Shown: one piece after another, positions 46,395-58,632 of the stretch
Layout of the letters: each line of letters opens with the position of its first letter
Numbering within the stretch: position 1 is the first letter of the stretch
Assembly (NCBI GenBank): GCA_954871525.1
Contig: OX940870.1
Coordinates: 11,067,501 to 11,131,500, forward strand
Reading direction: 5' to 3'
Length of the DNA: 64,000 bases
From: Parietaria judaica
Lineage: Eukaryota > Streptophyta > Magnoliopsida > Rosales > Urticaceae
Program-made: the position numbers and the translations under genes
The notes under the pieces: generated by a model
The model's database searches: none
The model's input: the letters and a program-made list of their open reading frames with translations, nothing else
What the model was told of the DNA's origin: nothing

Positions 46395-46975
46395 TGTAGA
46401 GGGCGATTCGCACCGCCTTACAGTCACAAAAATACACGAACAATACGAACGGGGGTATCTTTGATTGATTATTATTATGAGAGGGATCAGTTTCTTCCGT
46501 TTATAGCTTAGAATTTCAAAGGAAAACGACTACACACACACAGAATGACTCGGAGATGTTATCGACGAACAAACCCGAACATCTCAAAGTCTAAGGCTCT
46601 CTAGTTACAACGCGATGAGACTACAATGACTTTCGCTCCTGATTTCTGCCAACCCCTTGCCATGGGGATCCTTTCCTCTATTTATAGTGAAATTCCACAC
46701 CTTTGGCTCGAATCCCCTGGATGATCTTAAGGTGGTCCCCCCCTCCAAATATTATGTGGTCCCCTCCTCTGACATTCTTTGTTGAAACCAAGGACGCTCG
46801 TCTCCACTAACGTTGTCGCCTGCCATTGTCTGAATGTACCACCCAGGATTTAATGCTCATGCCGTATGCTCTTGTCGCATCCTCGAGGGATGCCCTAGGT
46901 CTCGATGGGCCTCTCTTCGATCTTGGGCCTCGCCACCCAAACAGGCACCAACGAAATCAGGCTGCCAGTACAAAC
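46395..46975 (-). repeat. 5' LTR of element B (outer end approximate)
   Basis: It matches the element A LTR through the TATA region (TATAAATAG minus, about 46679-46687) and the GGCTCGAATCCCCTGGATGA block to about 46930. A plausible outer end is AGTACA near 46975. Confidence 0.65.
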
Positions 46976-48018
46976 TTCATATCTTTAATTTTAAAACTAC
47001 GACTTGAGTTGTAAAGTTACCAATAGAAAGTTTGTGAAGACATGAATCTAACAATAGGTAGGAGAATATAATTTTGAAGTATTTAAAAATAATACATTTT
47101 ATAATTTTACATATATATGGGGTATTAGCAGCAAAGATTGCCAATGTAAGGCCAACTGTTCGGACATTTGGCCAAAATAATTTAATATCGACATAAACAA
47201 TCAAAATTTACCTAATAGTGGTGTGCACAAATTCCATCGAAAAAGGGCTTCTCGGTGAGGTTCATCGCCAAATGTTGATTGTTCCTTATAGGAGTTTGTG
47301 CTTTGTCAATGGGCTTTGATCTCGCTAATAGGCCCTTCTTCCGATGCCCTATTCGGCTTTATTTCCTTTGATCCATCCTACAAACGACAAGAATAGGTTT
47401 TTTCATTTTGATATAAATCAACACGACAAAATCGTACCTCAAAGGAATTCGTTATTGTTATCACGCACTTTAAGTCGTCCGTAAAATATGTAGCTAAAAG
47501 TATCGACCGCCTTATGCTAATGTTGATGGGCTCATCTCTCCTCTTCTCTACTTGACGAGAAGCACTTGTGTTTTTCTCTATGACTTTTTTCCGTGTAATC
47601 AGCGATGGCCATGGCATAAAATAATCTCGCTGAGCGATGGTATTCCAATCGTTGAAAACCCCATTGACCAATCGTTGATTTTACACGTGGCGCCTCCTGG
47701 GGAATCCTCACGTCTCTTCACGTCAACGTGTGTCAGCCTTCACTCACTGCATCTCAAATTCTCAAACATCAGCAAATCCGAGCCCTTGATCTCATTTCGC
47801 GCCATTAAATAGGGAGCCAAGTAGAGTTTTTAACTTCGGCTTGGTCTTCTTCTCCTTCCTTCTTCATTTCTTCCTCAATTTTTTATGCAAATCCATATTA
47901 AAGCCTTAATTTTCTACATTCTCATTTAAGCATTAGATTTCATCCTTTGATTGCTTAATATTCTTTCTTTATTCTCCGATTCCTCGTGATTCTTTCCTTA
48001 TCCTTCTCTTAATATAAG
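46976..48018 (+). other. Intergenic DNA with promoter-like region, no gene seen
   Basis: At about 47690-47850 there is ACGTGGCG, then CATTAAATAGGGAGCC, then a pyrimidine-rich leader. This could be a plant promoter and 5' UTR or part of an old LTR. No downstream coding region is visible before the Helitron-type end at 48019. Confidence 0.3.
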
Positions 48019-48052
48019 CTAGTTAACGGCATTGCGTTTCGCGCGGTGGCGT
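48019..48052 (-). mobile_element. Degenerate Helitron 3' end
   Basis: On the minus strand CCACCGCGCGAAACGCAATG is followed by CCGTTAACTAG. It aligns with the perfect 3' end at 49898-49926 with about 7 mismatches in 30 bases. The hairpin is partly lost and the next base is C, not T. Confidence 0.5.
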
Positions 48053-49897
48053 AGTATTTCTTATTTATTTGTACGAAAACATTGAATATATTGATTAGTA
48101 TTTTTGTAACTTCATTTATGATTTTTATTAAATATGATCATAAAAAAATGTTAAAGGATTTACCGAAATTCTATGAAAATAGTTCATTGAAATTAAAAAC
48201 ATTTATCTGTGAATGATGGTTGAATGGGTGAAAATAAGTTGAAAAAAAAAATTTATAATTGTATATACGTTAATGTATAATTTGACTTATTTATTCATGT
48301 AAATTTATTTATGAGATTTATATTGAAATAAAAAAGTAAGTACGTTAATTTCCAAGTACATTGACAAAAAAATTAATAATAAAAAATATATTAAACAATT
48401 TTTTACTCTTTAAATTTTATATTGTACTCTAAATGCGTCGGTTATATTCCTGAATGAGCTGATATATTAAAAATATTAAAACAATTAAGAATTTAATACT
48501 ATCTTCAATATATTGAAAATATCAATCCCAAATTAGTTAAACAATCATCAATCAATTTAAATTTTAAATTAACCATTAGGGAACAAAACAATACTAATTG
48601 AAGATTGCCTAACAAGTGAGAACGTCAATAAAACTATACACTTCTTCAAGTAAAATTGTAGATTATTAGTTAGACATCTTTGTATATATGATACATAAAA
48701 CAACGGTGCCTTAGATACTATCGAGTATCGACGATAGAATTGAAGTTGAACAAACCAACGTTAGTTGTAGTTACCGAATCCCACAATCCCATAGACCCTA
48801 TAAACGCCATTGAGTCGAACTGTAGGTCTCGCAAAAGAAATTGAAAGGATCAAGAAGAGGGAGGCGCAAGCTGGTCGGATTGTGAGCTTAAACTTGACTT
48901 AGTTCGGGTAACGACCAGAACCCAGGACGGGTAGAAACACTCGCAAGGAGTCAGCCCGGGTACCGACCAGAACAGAAGACGGACAGTCGTTCAACCCAGC
49001 TCGGGTGAATACGAGCAGAGAGTCCGGATAGAAGGCAAGCTTAGCCCGGAGCATACGAGCTTCGAGCAATTCGGCTCGCGGACAGAGAAGCTGACCGATG
49101 CGAAAAATGGAAACTCTACCGATAAAGGAAAACGCATATCTTGAGGAGCAAGCAAATCAAGTTAAAGATTTGGCGAGTTTATTTAGGGTGGTTTCCTGAT
49201 ATTGTGCGATTCTGATAGCTAGTGTTTTGCCTATGTGAGGCCTATATAAACCTAGCATTGTGTACATTGTAAAGTGCCGAGAGTAGTCGAGTGGTGTAGC
49301 TATAGAGAGTCCATTAGAAGTTTGAGTTATCTCTTTGTATTTTACCTTCGTCATTAATCAGAGAATCGTTTTCTCCCATTCGTGTTCTTGAAGTTGTTAT
49401 TATTCTTGTGTTATTCGTGATTCTTCACAGATCCGTGTATTGGGATCCAACACGGCTACGGCAAGGAAGGTAAGGACGGTCTGAGGAAGTGTAAAAGATT
49501 GCGACTTTGCGTTTATTTACACACTTAAAAGTAATAAACGCCATGAATAAAATAATATTATAGCTCCCGTTCAAAAAAATAACAATAATAATATCATAGC
49601 TTGATTCGTAACCTACAGAAAAGAAAAAAAAAACAATTATATATCACAAAAAAAGTACACGCTACAGAAAAAAAAAACAAAAAAACAAAATTACATCATG
49701 GGCTTACGACTTAAAGAGAAATTGACACGTTTCAATTCAACACAACCTGAGAAATATAGAAAATAATAAGTAGTAAGACTTTAAGAAAATATACACCACG
49801 AACTTGCTACTTCATCAGAAAATATTAAATAAACCAAACAAAAAAAAAAACCTACACGTTCAGTTAAAGTCATATTTTTTCTCTCTCTTTCTATTAA
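48053..49897 (+). other. AT-rich DNA with an LTR-like R/U5 segment (about 48780-49453)
   Basis: A plus-strand TATA (CCTATATAAACC, about 49240-49251) is followed by a leader-like stretch ending GGGATCCAACA at 49453. U3-like sequence lies upstream, rich in GACCAGAAC..GACGG and CTCGGGT motifs (48900-49100). I could not find a matching start or target duplication. No ORF of interest. Confidence 0.35.
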
Positions 49898-50828
49898 CTA
49901 GTGGACGCCACCGCGCTTCGCGCGGTGATGATAAAATACGTAGGTAAATGATAATTCGAACCACGTTATCTGAAACGAAATTCTTTCCCACAAAAATTAT
50001 TAGGTGAACACACATGCCACCCGAAAAATCTCAAATCTCAGATCGTTTCATAGCTAACTCAGAATGCATTAAAATAGCTCGACGTGAGCTAAGTTACCGC
50101 GACGGATTCAAACAGCAAAACCTTCTCGACTCGACGATGAAATACAACCTTCATTTGTATATACTACAGAAAGAAAAAATTAACAGAATGAGATTTATTT
50201 TTTCAGTTACAATATCCTCTGTTTGAAGGAACTTTTGTTATATGAGTTTTTTTTATTTATTAACCTCACTATTGCTAATTAAGTTAGTTGCATTTAACAG
50301 GACAATCGAACTGTCTTTTTGCAGTTGTTATGAGTGTTATGAAACACATACGTTATAATATGGAAAGAGAAATTAATGAGTAGATCAAGGCACTTTTATG
50401 ATTAAAAAAATCATATAAAGCAATCGAACTGACTTTTTCAATTCTTGTGAGCCTTATGATAAGATTTTGGAATTCTTACAAAATGAATCCCATGAAAATA
50501 TGAAACACTTCAAATATAATAAAAAATATATTTTAATTACATTCTTGGACTTTCGGTATTGTTACGAAATATTTATATTGTTAGTCTCTCGACCAAACTT
50601 TGAAGGACCTGATCGTTCTCCAACTGACTTATAATTGAATTAACTAAGTGAATCTAGTGAATTGGTAGCGGAGAATATCCAACTATTTGTATGAAATGTA
50701 TTTGATTTTTAATTTTTTTTAATATATATAAGTAAATGAGAAATCGCATTCTCTGTGTCAACCTAAGAGTATAAGAGCCATTTCAAATTATTTCCTTAGT
50801 TATATTATACAAAGTATTATTTATATTA

Positions 50829-51297
50829 GGGTTAATGACGGCAAAAATACTCAAAGTTTGGACAAAGAACCCTTCGGGTACCCAAAGTTTAAAAGTGGTG
50901 GCAAAAATACCCAAAGTCACATTTGGGGAGTTGACCACTTCATTTTTGTAATGCTATTAACTTACCCAATAACTCTAGCCACGTGGAAAAATCTGTTTCG
51001 TTAAGTGTAATCATTAGAGGTTCAATTAGTTGTATTAAATAGTATTACTTAGGGGTTTAATTCGCTGTTTGCTCGTAAACGAGGTTGATGTGGGTTTGTC
51101 AACATGGAAAAAATTGTTCTGTCGGCAACCCACAATTGTCCGCATGGTCAGAGTTAGCATGTAAATTAACGGTGTTACGAGATTGGAGTGGTTAACTCCC
51201 CAAATATGACTTTGGGTATTTTTACCACCATTTTTAAACTTTGGGTACCCGAGGGGTTCTTTGACCAAACTTTGGGTATTTTTGACATCATTAACCC
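50829..51297 (+). mobile_element. Mutator-type MITE, copy 1 (469 bp)
   Basis: Long terminal inverted repeats (about 130 bases, starting GGGTTAATGA) and a perfect 9-base target duplication TTTATATTA (50820-50828 and 51298-51306). The 9-base duplication and long TIRs indicate the Mutator superfamily. Non-coding. Confidence 0.9.
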
Positions 51298-53045
51298 TTT
51301 ATATTATCCAAATATTATTATTTTATAAAAAACTTGTCGGAACCTGGTTAACCCGTAAATTTCTAATACGTAAAAATCCTAGCAGGAACAATAATATAAC
51401 ATATAAACTCAACATTCTATTTTTCCTTGCAATAATAATAAAAAAGACTTCAATACTTTGCTCCGTTTATAAACTCAACATAATCTTGAATAATCGTCTT
51501 CTATGACTTTTGTGTATTTTCTCCATAAAATAGTAATATGTGAAACACTTATTGGAGTAACAAAAATGGAATATAGATCGTGATATTTATTAACAATTTT
51601 TCCTTTTATACTTAGTAAAATAATATAAATATTGTTTTCTGATCATTTGAACAAAATTTCCTTAAATTTGAAACTGGAAAAATACCCTAATTAACTTATT
51701 TCCACAAAATCGCATGGCTTGAACATCGCATTGTATTCCATTCTATTGTGGTTGACTTTGTTGATCTCCATAAGTGATATGAAAATTAAAAGGCAAATGT
51801 CAATCACATAAGAAGATGTTAGAGAATAGGTAGAGAAAAAGATACGAATGAAAATGAAAATCTTTTGCTCGTATACCACTATACCTATTATAGAAAATAG
51901 TATTTTTTATAATAAATCAGTACATTCATGAAGTTTATCAATGAGACAATGCGAGAGCCTTGACTTGTATTCATTTTGGTTACTCTTTCTTTTTAAGAGA
52001 GACTTGACTGCTCTCAATGGTTTTCAATTAACCGAATCCATACCAACCGAGCTCGTTTGTACACTGTTGATGCTTTCAACACAAACCCTCTCCGTCCTTC
52101 GCGGCGAACACAAAAGTATAACATATGAAGTATAAACAAAAATTACATTTAGAAAAGACAAAATGAAGAAAAGCATAGAAACAAAAAATGTGTAAAATTT
52201 GTCTGGATCAAAGTCACCGGAATAAGTGAGCCAAAGCACCAAGAAATTAGAAACTTAGCGGGAACGGGGTGATTTATTGTTGATAGAAGAAAAATCCTGA
52301 AATAAACCAAGAAATAATAACCAATGGCCAAAATAAATTCAATTAAGAAAAATGCTAATAAAAAAAAACGTAAAATCGAAACATATTGAAAAATTATAAA
52401 CTTACTGGGAATTTGGTGACTTGTCAATGGATAGAAGAAGAAAAAACACACTCCTGAAATGGCCACAGCAAAATCAAACCGGAAAAATACTAATCCAAGT
52501 TGATGAGCGGTCTTTCTTTTCAAGCAGTGATATATATAATACTTATATATATACACTTAAAAAAAATCAATGCAAGTATTTGCTCTTAGGCATATCGTGC
52601 AAGGACTGCACGCGGTGGAGGAGTCGCCTCGTCGCCTGAAATAGAAAAGGACAAAGAATGATTGAAGATTGAAGTGAATCATAGTTGCAGAGAGAATAAA
52701 TGGAGAAGGGGGAGAGACGGATCAAAAGACTAACCAAACTTGTGGTTAAACTTAAAATAAATAAATAAAAAAAAAAACAGATTAAGAAGAATTACGCTCC
52801 TGCAGGCAGTGGCTTCTTCACACCATGCCTCTGTTTCGTCGACATTGAAGACAATAAAGGCGTCGGATAAGAAGTGGGACGGTGAAGTACATGGCTTGTG
52901 GGTTGTGAAAAGGTGAGATGACCCTCTGTACGTTAGATAAGAAGCTATATTGGCATTGTGCATTCGACGGATGACTAAGGTGCAATGGAGAATATGTGAG
53001 GTTAAATAGTAATCTTTTCGTATTCCAATCTCTTTATTAATATTT

Positions 53046-53513
53046 GGGTTAATGATGTCAAAAATACCCAAAGTTTGGTCAAAGAACCCCTCGGGTACCC
53101 AAAGTTTAAAAATGGTGGTAAAAATACCCAAAGTCATATTTGGGGAGTTGACCACTCCAATCTCGTAACACCGTTAATTACATGTTAACTCTGACCATGC
53201 GAACAATTGTGGGTTGCCGATAGAACAATTTTTTCCATGTTGACAAGCCCACATCTGCCTCGTTTACGAGCAAACAGCGAATTAAACCCCTAAGTAATAC
53301 TATTTAATACAACTAATTGAACCTCTAATGATTACACTTAACGAAACAGATTTTTCCACGTGGCCAGAGTTATTGGGTAAGTTAATAGCATTACAAAAAT
53401 GAAGTGATCAACTCCCCAAATGTGACTTTGGGTATTTTTGCCACCACTTTTAAACTTTGAGTACCCGAAGGGTTCTTTGTCCAAACTTTGAGTATTTTTG
53501 CCGTCATTAACCC
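53046..53513 (-). mobile_element. Mutator-type MITE, copy 2 (468 bp), inverted relative to copy 1
   Basis: Same sequence as 50829-51297 in reverse orientation, with a perfect 9-base duplication TTAATATTT (53037-53045 and 53514-53522). Confidence 0.9.
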
Positions 53514-53767
53514 TTAATATTTTGATAAATGAGTATTAATGCTGAAATGAATGAGCGTAGTGTTTAAGTGCATGTGTTAATGTTTTAATAAATAATTATC
53601 AATGTTGAAAATGAAAGAGCATTTGTATGTTCATGCGTATGACTTAGCATTTGATTATTTTCATTTTAAAAATATAAAACCTAAAAAAATAAGAACTAAG
53701 TATTCTTGCTTCTACAACTTGCCACATCATACTTAGTAGATTTTCCTTTTATATATATATATATAGA

Positions 53768-54245
53768 TTTCAAAGATGTTAAATAAAAAGTAAGAGTCGT
53801 CACGGGGTGATTGTTTCTTTTGTTTAACTATCAATTAAGACGAAGCCATGATTTATTTTTAACTAAGAGAAAAAGAAAAGTTATCAAAATTTAGGAAATA
53901 AAAATAGCTTACCTTGTATCGTGTCACGTCATAGTTTTAAAAAATTATACTCTTTTACAGGGTATTTGCAAAGACTAACCTGCAAGTTCAAGTTATATTT
54001 TAGGTTTTTAATTCAAGTCCGATGTTAATTCAATAGTATAAGGAATTATAAGTATTTGCACATTCGTCAGGTTTATATATAGATAGTATGTAACTTAAAC
54101 AATGGTATAAATATATTATTGAAATAACAAGAACTCAATTAATTTAGCGGTTATTTATTAGAATTAAGAACATACATCACAAAACATTTCAACATAGCCG
54201 CGAAGAAACTGAATTTGAAAGGATAAAAACAGTCACTCGATCATG
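53768..54245. other. AT-rich spacer
   Basis: No gene. A second possible Helitron-like 5' motif (minus, TCTATATATAAACC) lies near 54075; weak. Confidence 0.4.
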
Positions 54246-54250
54246 GATAG

Positions 54251-55127
54251 TGTCGCACGGTTAAATTCTCACCTAGAATTCGCACCGGTGATGGCCCGAA
54301 TTCAGCGAGAACTCGGCAGCCTATTGATGATCGCCTAGCACCAAGCAAGACAATCGGGTAATCACACAAGCACACAGCAAGCACAACCTGTTGATCACAC
54401 AAACACAAAACAAGCACAATCACACAATAAACGAACACACGGTGTTTACGGGCAATCCCCACCCAACTAAGCTTTTCATTAACTTAGAACAATACAATGA
54501 GTGTTTCGCAGGAGCATGACATAACCCATGTCTCTGGAATCTACAAGCATATAAGATAGCCTAAGGGCCGGTTGAACACGCTCAACCGCCCCCTAACACG
54601 CGTCGCCATCTTCCGTGCCCCATGGCACATCGCTGGCCACTCAGATAACGTAACTGCTCGTCGGTTACAACTGCCAGGGCATTTGCCTCATCCTTGCCCT
54701 GTATTCCTAACGGTAACCCAGGGACACGTGTAGACCAGCGAGGCTAAGGATGCCAAGCTAATTCGTGTGCCAAGGTAACCGTCAGGTAACCGTTCCCGCC
54801 AAAGCTTCAGCGCTCCTACCCGCTAGTTAGCTAACTGAGTCAACGCTGTTTGACGACCTGTCCGCGCCAAGCTACCCGAATGTAAGTGCACCTGTCAAGC
54901 GCCCGCCTTGCTTGTTTCCAACTCCTCGAGCTGCCCGATGTCACGTGCATCGCGCTGTGTATCATTAGTGCCGGCTCGGGTATACATTGCGCTACACCCG
55001 AGCTGCACTATCCGTTGCCAAGGTTTGGCTAACGTTTCCTAGAGGATCCCCACACCTCTAAGCCCTTCCCGTGGTCACAATAACAAGTTACCGTGCCACG
55101 GAACAGGTCCACACTAAGGTGGTAACA
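54251..55127 (-). repeat. 3' LTR of the chromovirus (877 bp)
   Basis: It starts (plus strand) TGTCGCACGG and ends GGTGGTAACA. The inner edge is followed by a purine tract on the minus strand (GGCGGGAGG). Confidence 0.93.
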
Positions 55128-58100
55128 AACCTCCCGCCGCTGAAGAACCCGACGTCCTCGTCGAAAAAGAATCGAGGTACGCCTTAACCTCGTCTTCAAA
55201 CTGCCAAAGACTCGGAGCTTTCTCCCAAGTAGCATCAGCCACTGAAGATCCTTCCCTCTGAACCAAGTACTCGGTCCTCCAGTTCTTCTTGCTCGCACCA
55301 AACGTGCGATGATCGAAGATCTTCTCAATCTTCTTGTCAAATTGCAATCTGATGGTTGGTGGAGGTCGCTTGATTGCTCTTCTCCCATCATCACCCGCGT
55401 CTTCATGGAAATTTTTCAAGTAGCTCACATGAAATGTAGGGTGAATCTGCAGTCTTTCGGGTAACTTAAGTCGGTAAGCGACTCAGCCAACGCGCTTCAC
55501 CACTTCGAAGGGCCCATCATACTTCGCAACTAGGCCCTTGTGGTAGCGTCGGTCAGTTACCTTCTTCCAAATCTGGGGAGTTAGTTTCACCCAAACATAA
55601 TTGCCCACTTCGAATTGCACATCCCGCCTATGCTTGTCGGCATACTTCTTCATTCGCCTTGCAGCTTTGGCTAGGCTTTCGCGGGCTTGTTCGTGCAACT
55701 CGGTTTTGTCCCTTGCAAATCTGTAAGCCGCTGGACACGGCCTTTGGGATTTCTGCTTTGCCATTTCATGTGGCGTGAGGGGCTGTTGTCCAAATACTAT
55801 CTCTGAAGGACTCAAGCCCATCGCTGAAGATCTGTGTAGATTGTAACAGAACTGTGCCACATCAAGTAAATCGCGCCAATCTCTTTGGCTGGCACACACG
55901 TAGTGTCTGAGATATTCTTCAAGCAACTGATTCATCCTCTCGGTTTAACCGTCCGTTTGAGGGTGCTTTGCTGTGGAGAATTTCAACTCAGACCCCATCA
56001 AATTAAATAGCGTCGTCCAGAACCGACCTGTGAATCTTGCATCCCGATCACTAACAATGTCGTGGGGCAAACCAAAGATCTTCACGACATGACGGAAAAT
56101 GAGTTCCACGGTGACCTCGGCTGTGCATGTGGTAGGGGCAGCAATGAACACTGCGTATTTCGAAAAACGATCTACCACGACAAGAATTGACCCCATCCCC
56201 TTAGTCACCGGGAAACCCACAATGAAATCCATCGATAATGATTGCCAAGGCCGATCCGCTACTGGGAGGGGCTGTAGTAATCCTCCCTCGGCCTTCTTCT
56301 CAAGCTTGTCTTGTTGGCAGACTCGGCATGTCTTGACATAGAACTCAACATCCTCGGCCATCTTTGGCCAGAAATAAGATCTGCTCAACAAGGCAAACAT
56401 ACGCTCAGTGCCTGGGTGACCTGCCCACTGTGAGTCATGAGTCTCTCGCAGTAGTTCCCGACGTAGTCCACCCATGCTTGGCACCAACAACTTGTTTCCC
56501 TTGGCGTATAACAAATCATCTTCAATGACATACCTTCTGACCGTACCATCACTGACTTTGGACTTCACCTTCGAGTACGTGGGATCGAGCATCGCATGCT
56601 CCCTCACCCGGTCGAGAAAGGTTGACTTCACCAAAGACAACGCAGCAACATAAGCCACACAAGCTTTTCTGCTCAAGGCGTCTGCCACTTGGTTCTGTTT
56701 TCCTGGTTTGTGCACCCACTCGAAAATAAACTCGGCTAAATACTCTTGCCACCTAGCCTGTTTTGGAGTGAGATTCTTCTGCGTCTTGAAGTAGGTGTTT
56801 GCCACATTGTCTGTGACAACGGTAAACTTTGTGCCCAACAAGTAGTGTCTCCACACTTCGAGGCAGTGAACCACGGCCGTCATTTCCTTCTCGTGCACAG
56901 AGTACCGTTGCTCACAGTCTTTGAGTTTCCTACTTTAAAAAGCCAACGGGTGTCCATCTTGGACAAGCACACCCTCGATAGCTCGGTCAGACACATCAGT
57001 TTGAACTTCGAATGGCTTTTCAAAGTCAGGCAGCTTAAGAATCGGCTCTGAGGACACCGCAGATTTCAGTCTATCAAAGGCTTCTTGGCACTCGCTCGTC
57101 CACTCCCATTTCTGATCCTTATTCAGCAAGTCAGTAAGCGCGTTTTCCTTCTTCGAGTATCCCTTGATAAACTTTCTATAGTAGTTAGCCAAGCCCAAAA
57201 ATGATCTCAGCTCCGCTACTTTCTTTGGTACCTCCCAATCCATAATCGCCTTGACTTTTCTTTGATCCATACGAATCTGTCCGTTCCCAACCCAATGGCC
57301 TAGGAACTTAACTTCTGCACAACAGAACTCACATTTTTCCTTTTTCACATAAAGCTTGTACTCACGTAACCTTGAGAATACTTGCTTTAAATGACCAACA
57401 TGATCATCCACAGAATTGCTATATACGACTATGTCGTCCAGATAAACAACAACAAAGCGATCAAGAAATTCGTACAGTACATCGTTTATCAAATTGCAGA
57501 ATGTAGCCGGAACGTTAGTAAGACCAAACGGCATCACGAGGAATTCAAATGCACCATACCTCGTTACCATAGTTGTCTTCTTCTCGTCTCCATCGGCCAC
57601 TCTCACTTGCCAATACCCTGATCTCAAGTCTAACTTTGTGAAGTGAGTTGCCTTGGAGAGACGGTCGAAAAGCTCGGCTATATTTGGCACGGGGTACTTG
57701 TTCTTGATAGTCACTTTGTTGAGGGCGCGGTAGTCCACACACATTCGTAGAGTACCGTCTTGTTTCTTCTGGAATAGCACGGGCGCACCGTACGGAGCCT
57801 TTGAGGGTTGGATGAGTCCGGATTCAAGTAACTCATCCAATTGTTTCCTCAACTCAGCCAACTCTGCCGGGCCCATTCTGTATGGAGCCTTAGCCGGAGC
57901 CCTTGTACCTGGCTCCAACTCAATCTTGTGGTCAACTGCCCGTCGTGGGGGTAATTCCCTTGCCAACTCCGGGGGCATCACATCTTCAAATGCCTCTAAG
58001 ACCTTTTCCACTTTATCAGGAACGTCGATGATCTGATCAGGCTTGATCTCGACTAGGGCCGCCACATATGCTTGTGCCCCTCGTTTTAATCCTGTCTTGA

Positions 58101-58632
58101 ACTGCTTGGCAGTCTGCAACTCCGGCTCCTTCTTCCTAGTATCACCGGTTGCACCGCAATCCGGAATAAAACATGGTGACTTCTCATCATTGATGAAGAC
58201 ACCGCGTAAGTGAGGCATCACAAACGTTTTGGCATTGTGCATCCATTCAATGCCTAGCACGGGGTCGAAATTGTCCAAGGGAACAACTAGCATGTTGGCA
58301 TCGCCTTTCAACGGTCCAACGGCTAGCTTTGCGACGACTGTTCATGAGACTGTCATGGCTGCCGAGTTGACAGCTTTCATCATGCTATCATTCTTTGTTA
58401 GCACTAGCCCTAAATTCCCCGCAATTATGTCTGATACAAAGGTGTTAGTCGCTCCGCTGTCCGACATGGCCACTACCTCTCGTCCATTAACTTTGAATTT
58501 GATGTAAACGAGCCATTTCGACTCTGAGGTTGCCCCAGTGGACAAGGCATTAAGCAGTTGCAACGTACCCATGCGAAGAGCGGGTTGGGCTGGCTCGGTA
58601 TCTGATCCGTCGTGAGCCATCATGGCATTTAG
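55114..58632 (-). pseudogene. pol of the chromovirus: protease, RT, RNase H, integrase, chromodomain (in-frame stops)
   Basis: The protease core is AMSDSGATNTFVS near 58450. RT has [14 protein letters not shown] and YLDDIVVYS near 57420. RNase H begins at [11 protein letters not shown] (56990). Integrase has a H..C..C finger (CRVCQQDKLE), DFIVGFP and SDRDARF (56330-56030) and continues to 55480. The chromodomain is at about 55330-55170 (EKIFDHRT, EYLVQREG, ATWEKAPSLWQFEDEV). Single stops lie at 58342-58344 (TGA), 56935-56937 (TAA), 55945-55947 (TAA) and 55483-55485 (TGA). Homology is continuous through each with no frame change, so they look like recent point mutations. Its end overlaps the LTR by 14 bases. 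Confidence 0.93.

Larger units (their letters stand above)
41741..46975 (-). mobile_element. Tat-lineage element B: internally deleted derivative with nested solo LTR
   Basis: Read right to left: 5' LTR (46395 to about 46975), interrupted primer-binding site, gag, then directly the R-U5 end of the other LTR (41899-41741). Protease, RT, RNase H, integrase and the U3 of the 3' LTR are missing. It is closely related to element A at LTR and gag level. The right outer edge is uncertain. Confidence 0.8.
49898..53767 (-). mobile_element. Non-autonomous Helitron (3870 bp)
   Basis: On the minus strand it starts TCTATATATATATATATAAA then AGGAAAATC after an A. It ends with a perfect 7-bp-stem hairpin (ACCGCGC, loop GAA, GCGCGGT; 49910-49926), eight bases and CTAG, followed by T. 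Insertion between A and T, the TC start, the hairpin and CTAG are the Helitron rules. No Rep/helicase coding is present. Two Mutator-type MITEs have inserted in it. The ORFs inside are short and unsupported. Confidence 0.8.

Noticed and set aside
52149..53155. ORFs of 72-141 codons in the Helitron (52149-52556, 52730-53155)
   Set aside because: AT-rich, no motif, and one overlaps a MITE; not supported as captured genes.
54241..54462. Small hydrophobic ORF at both chromovirus LTRs (also 59685-59894)
   Set aside because: It is LTR sequence present twice; no evidence of translation.
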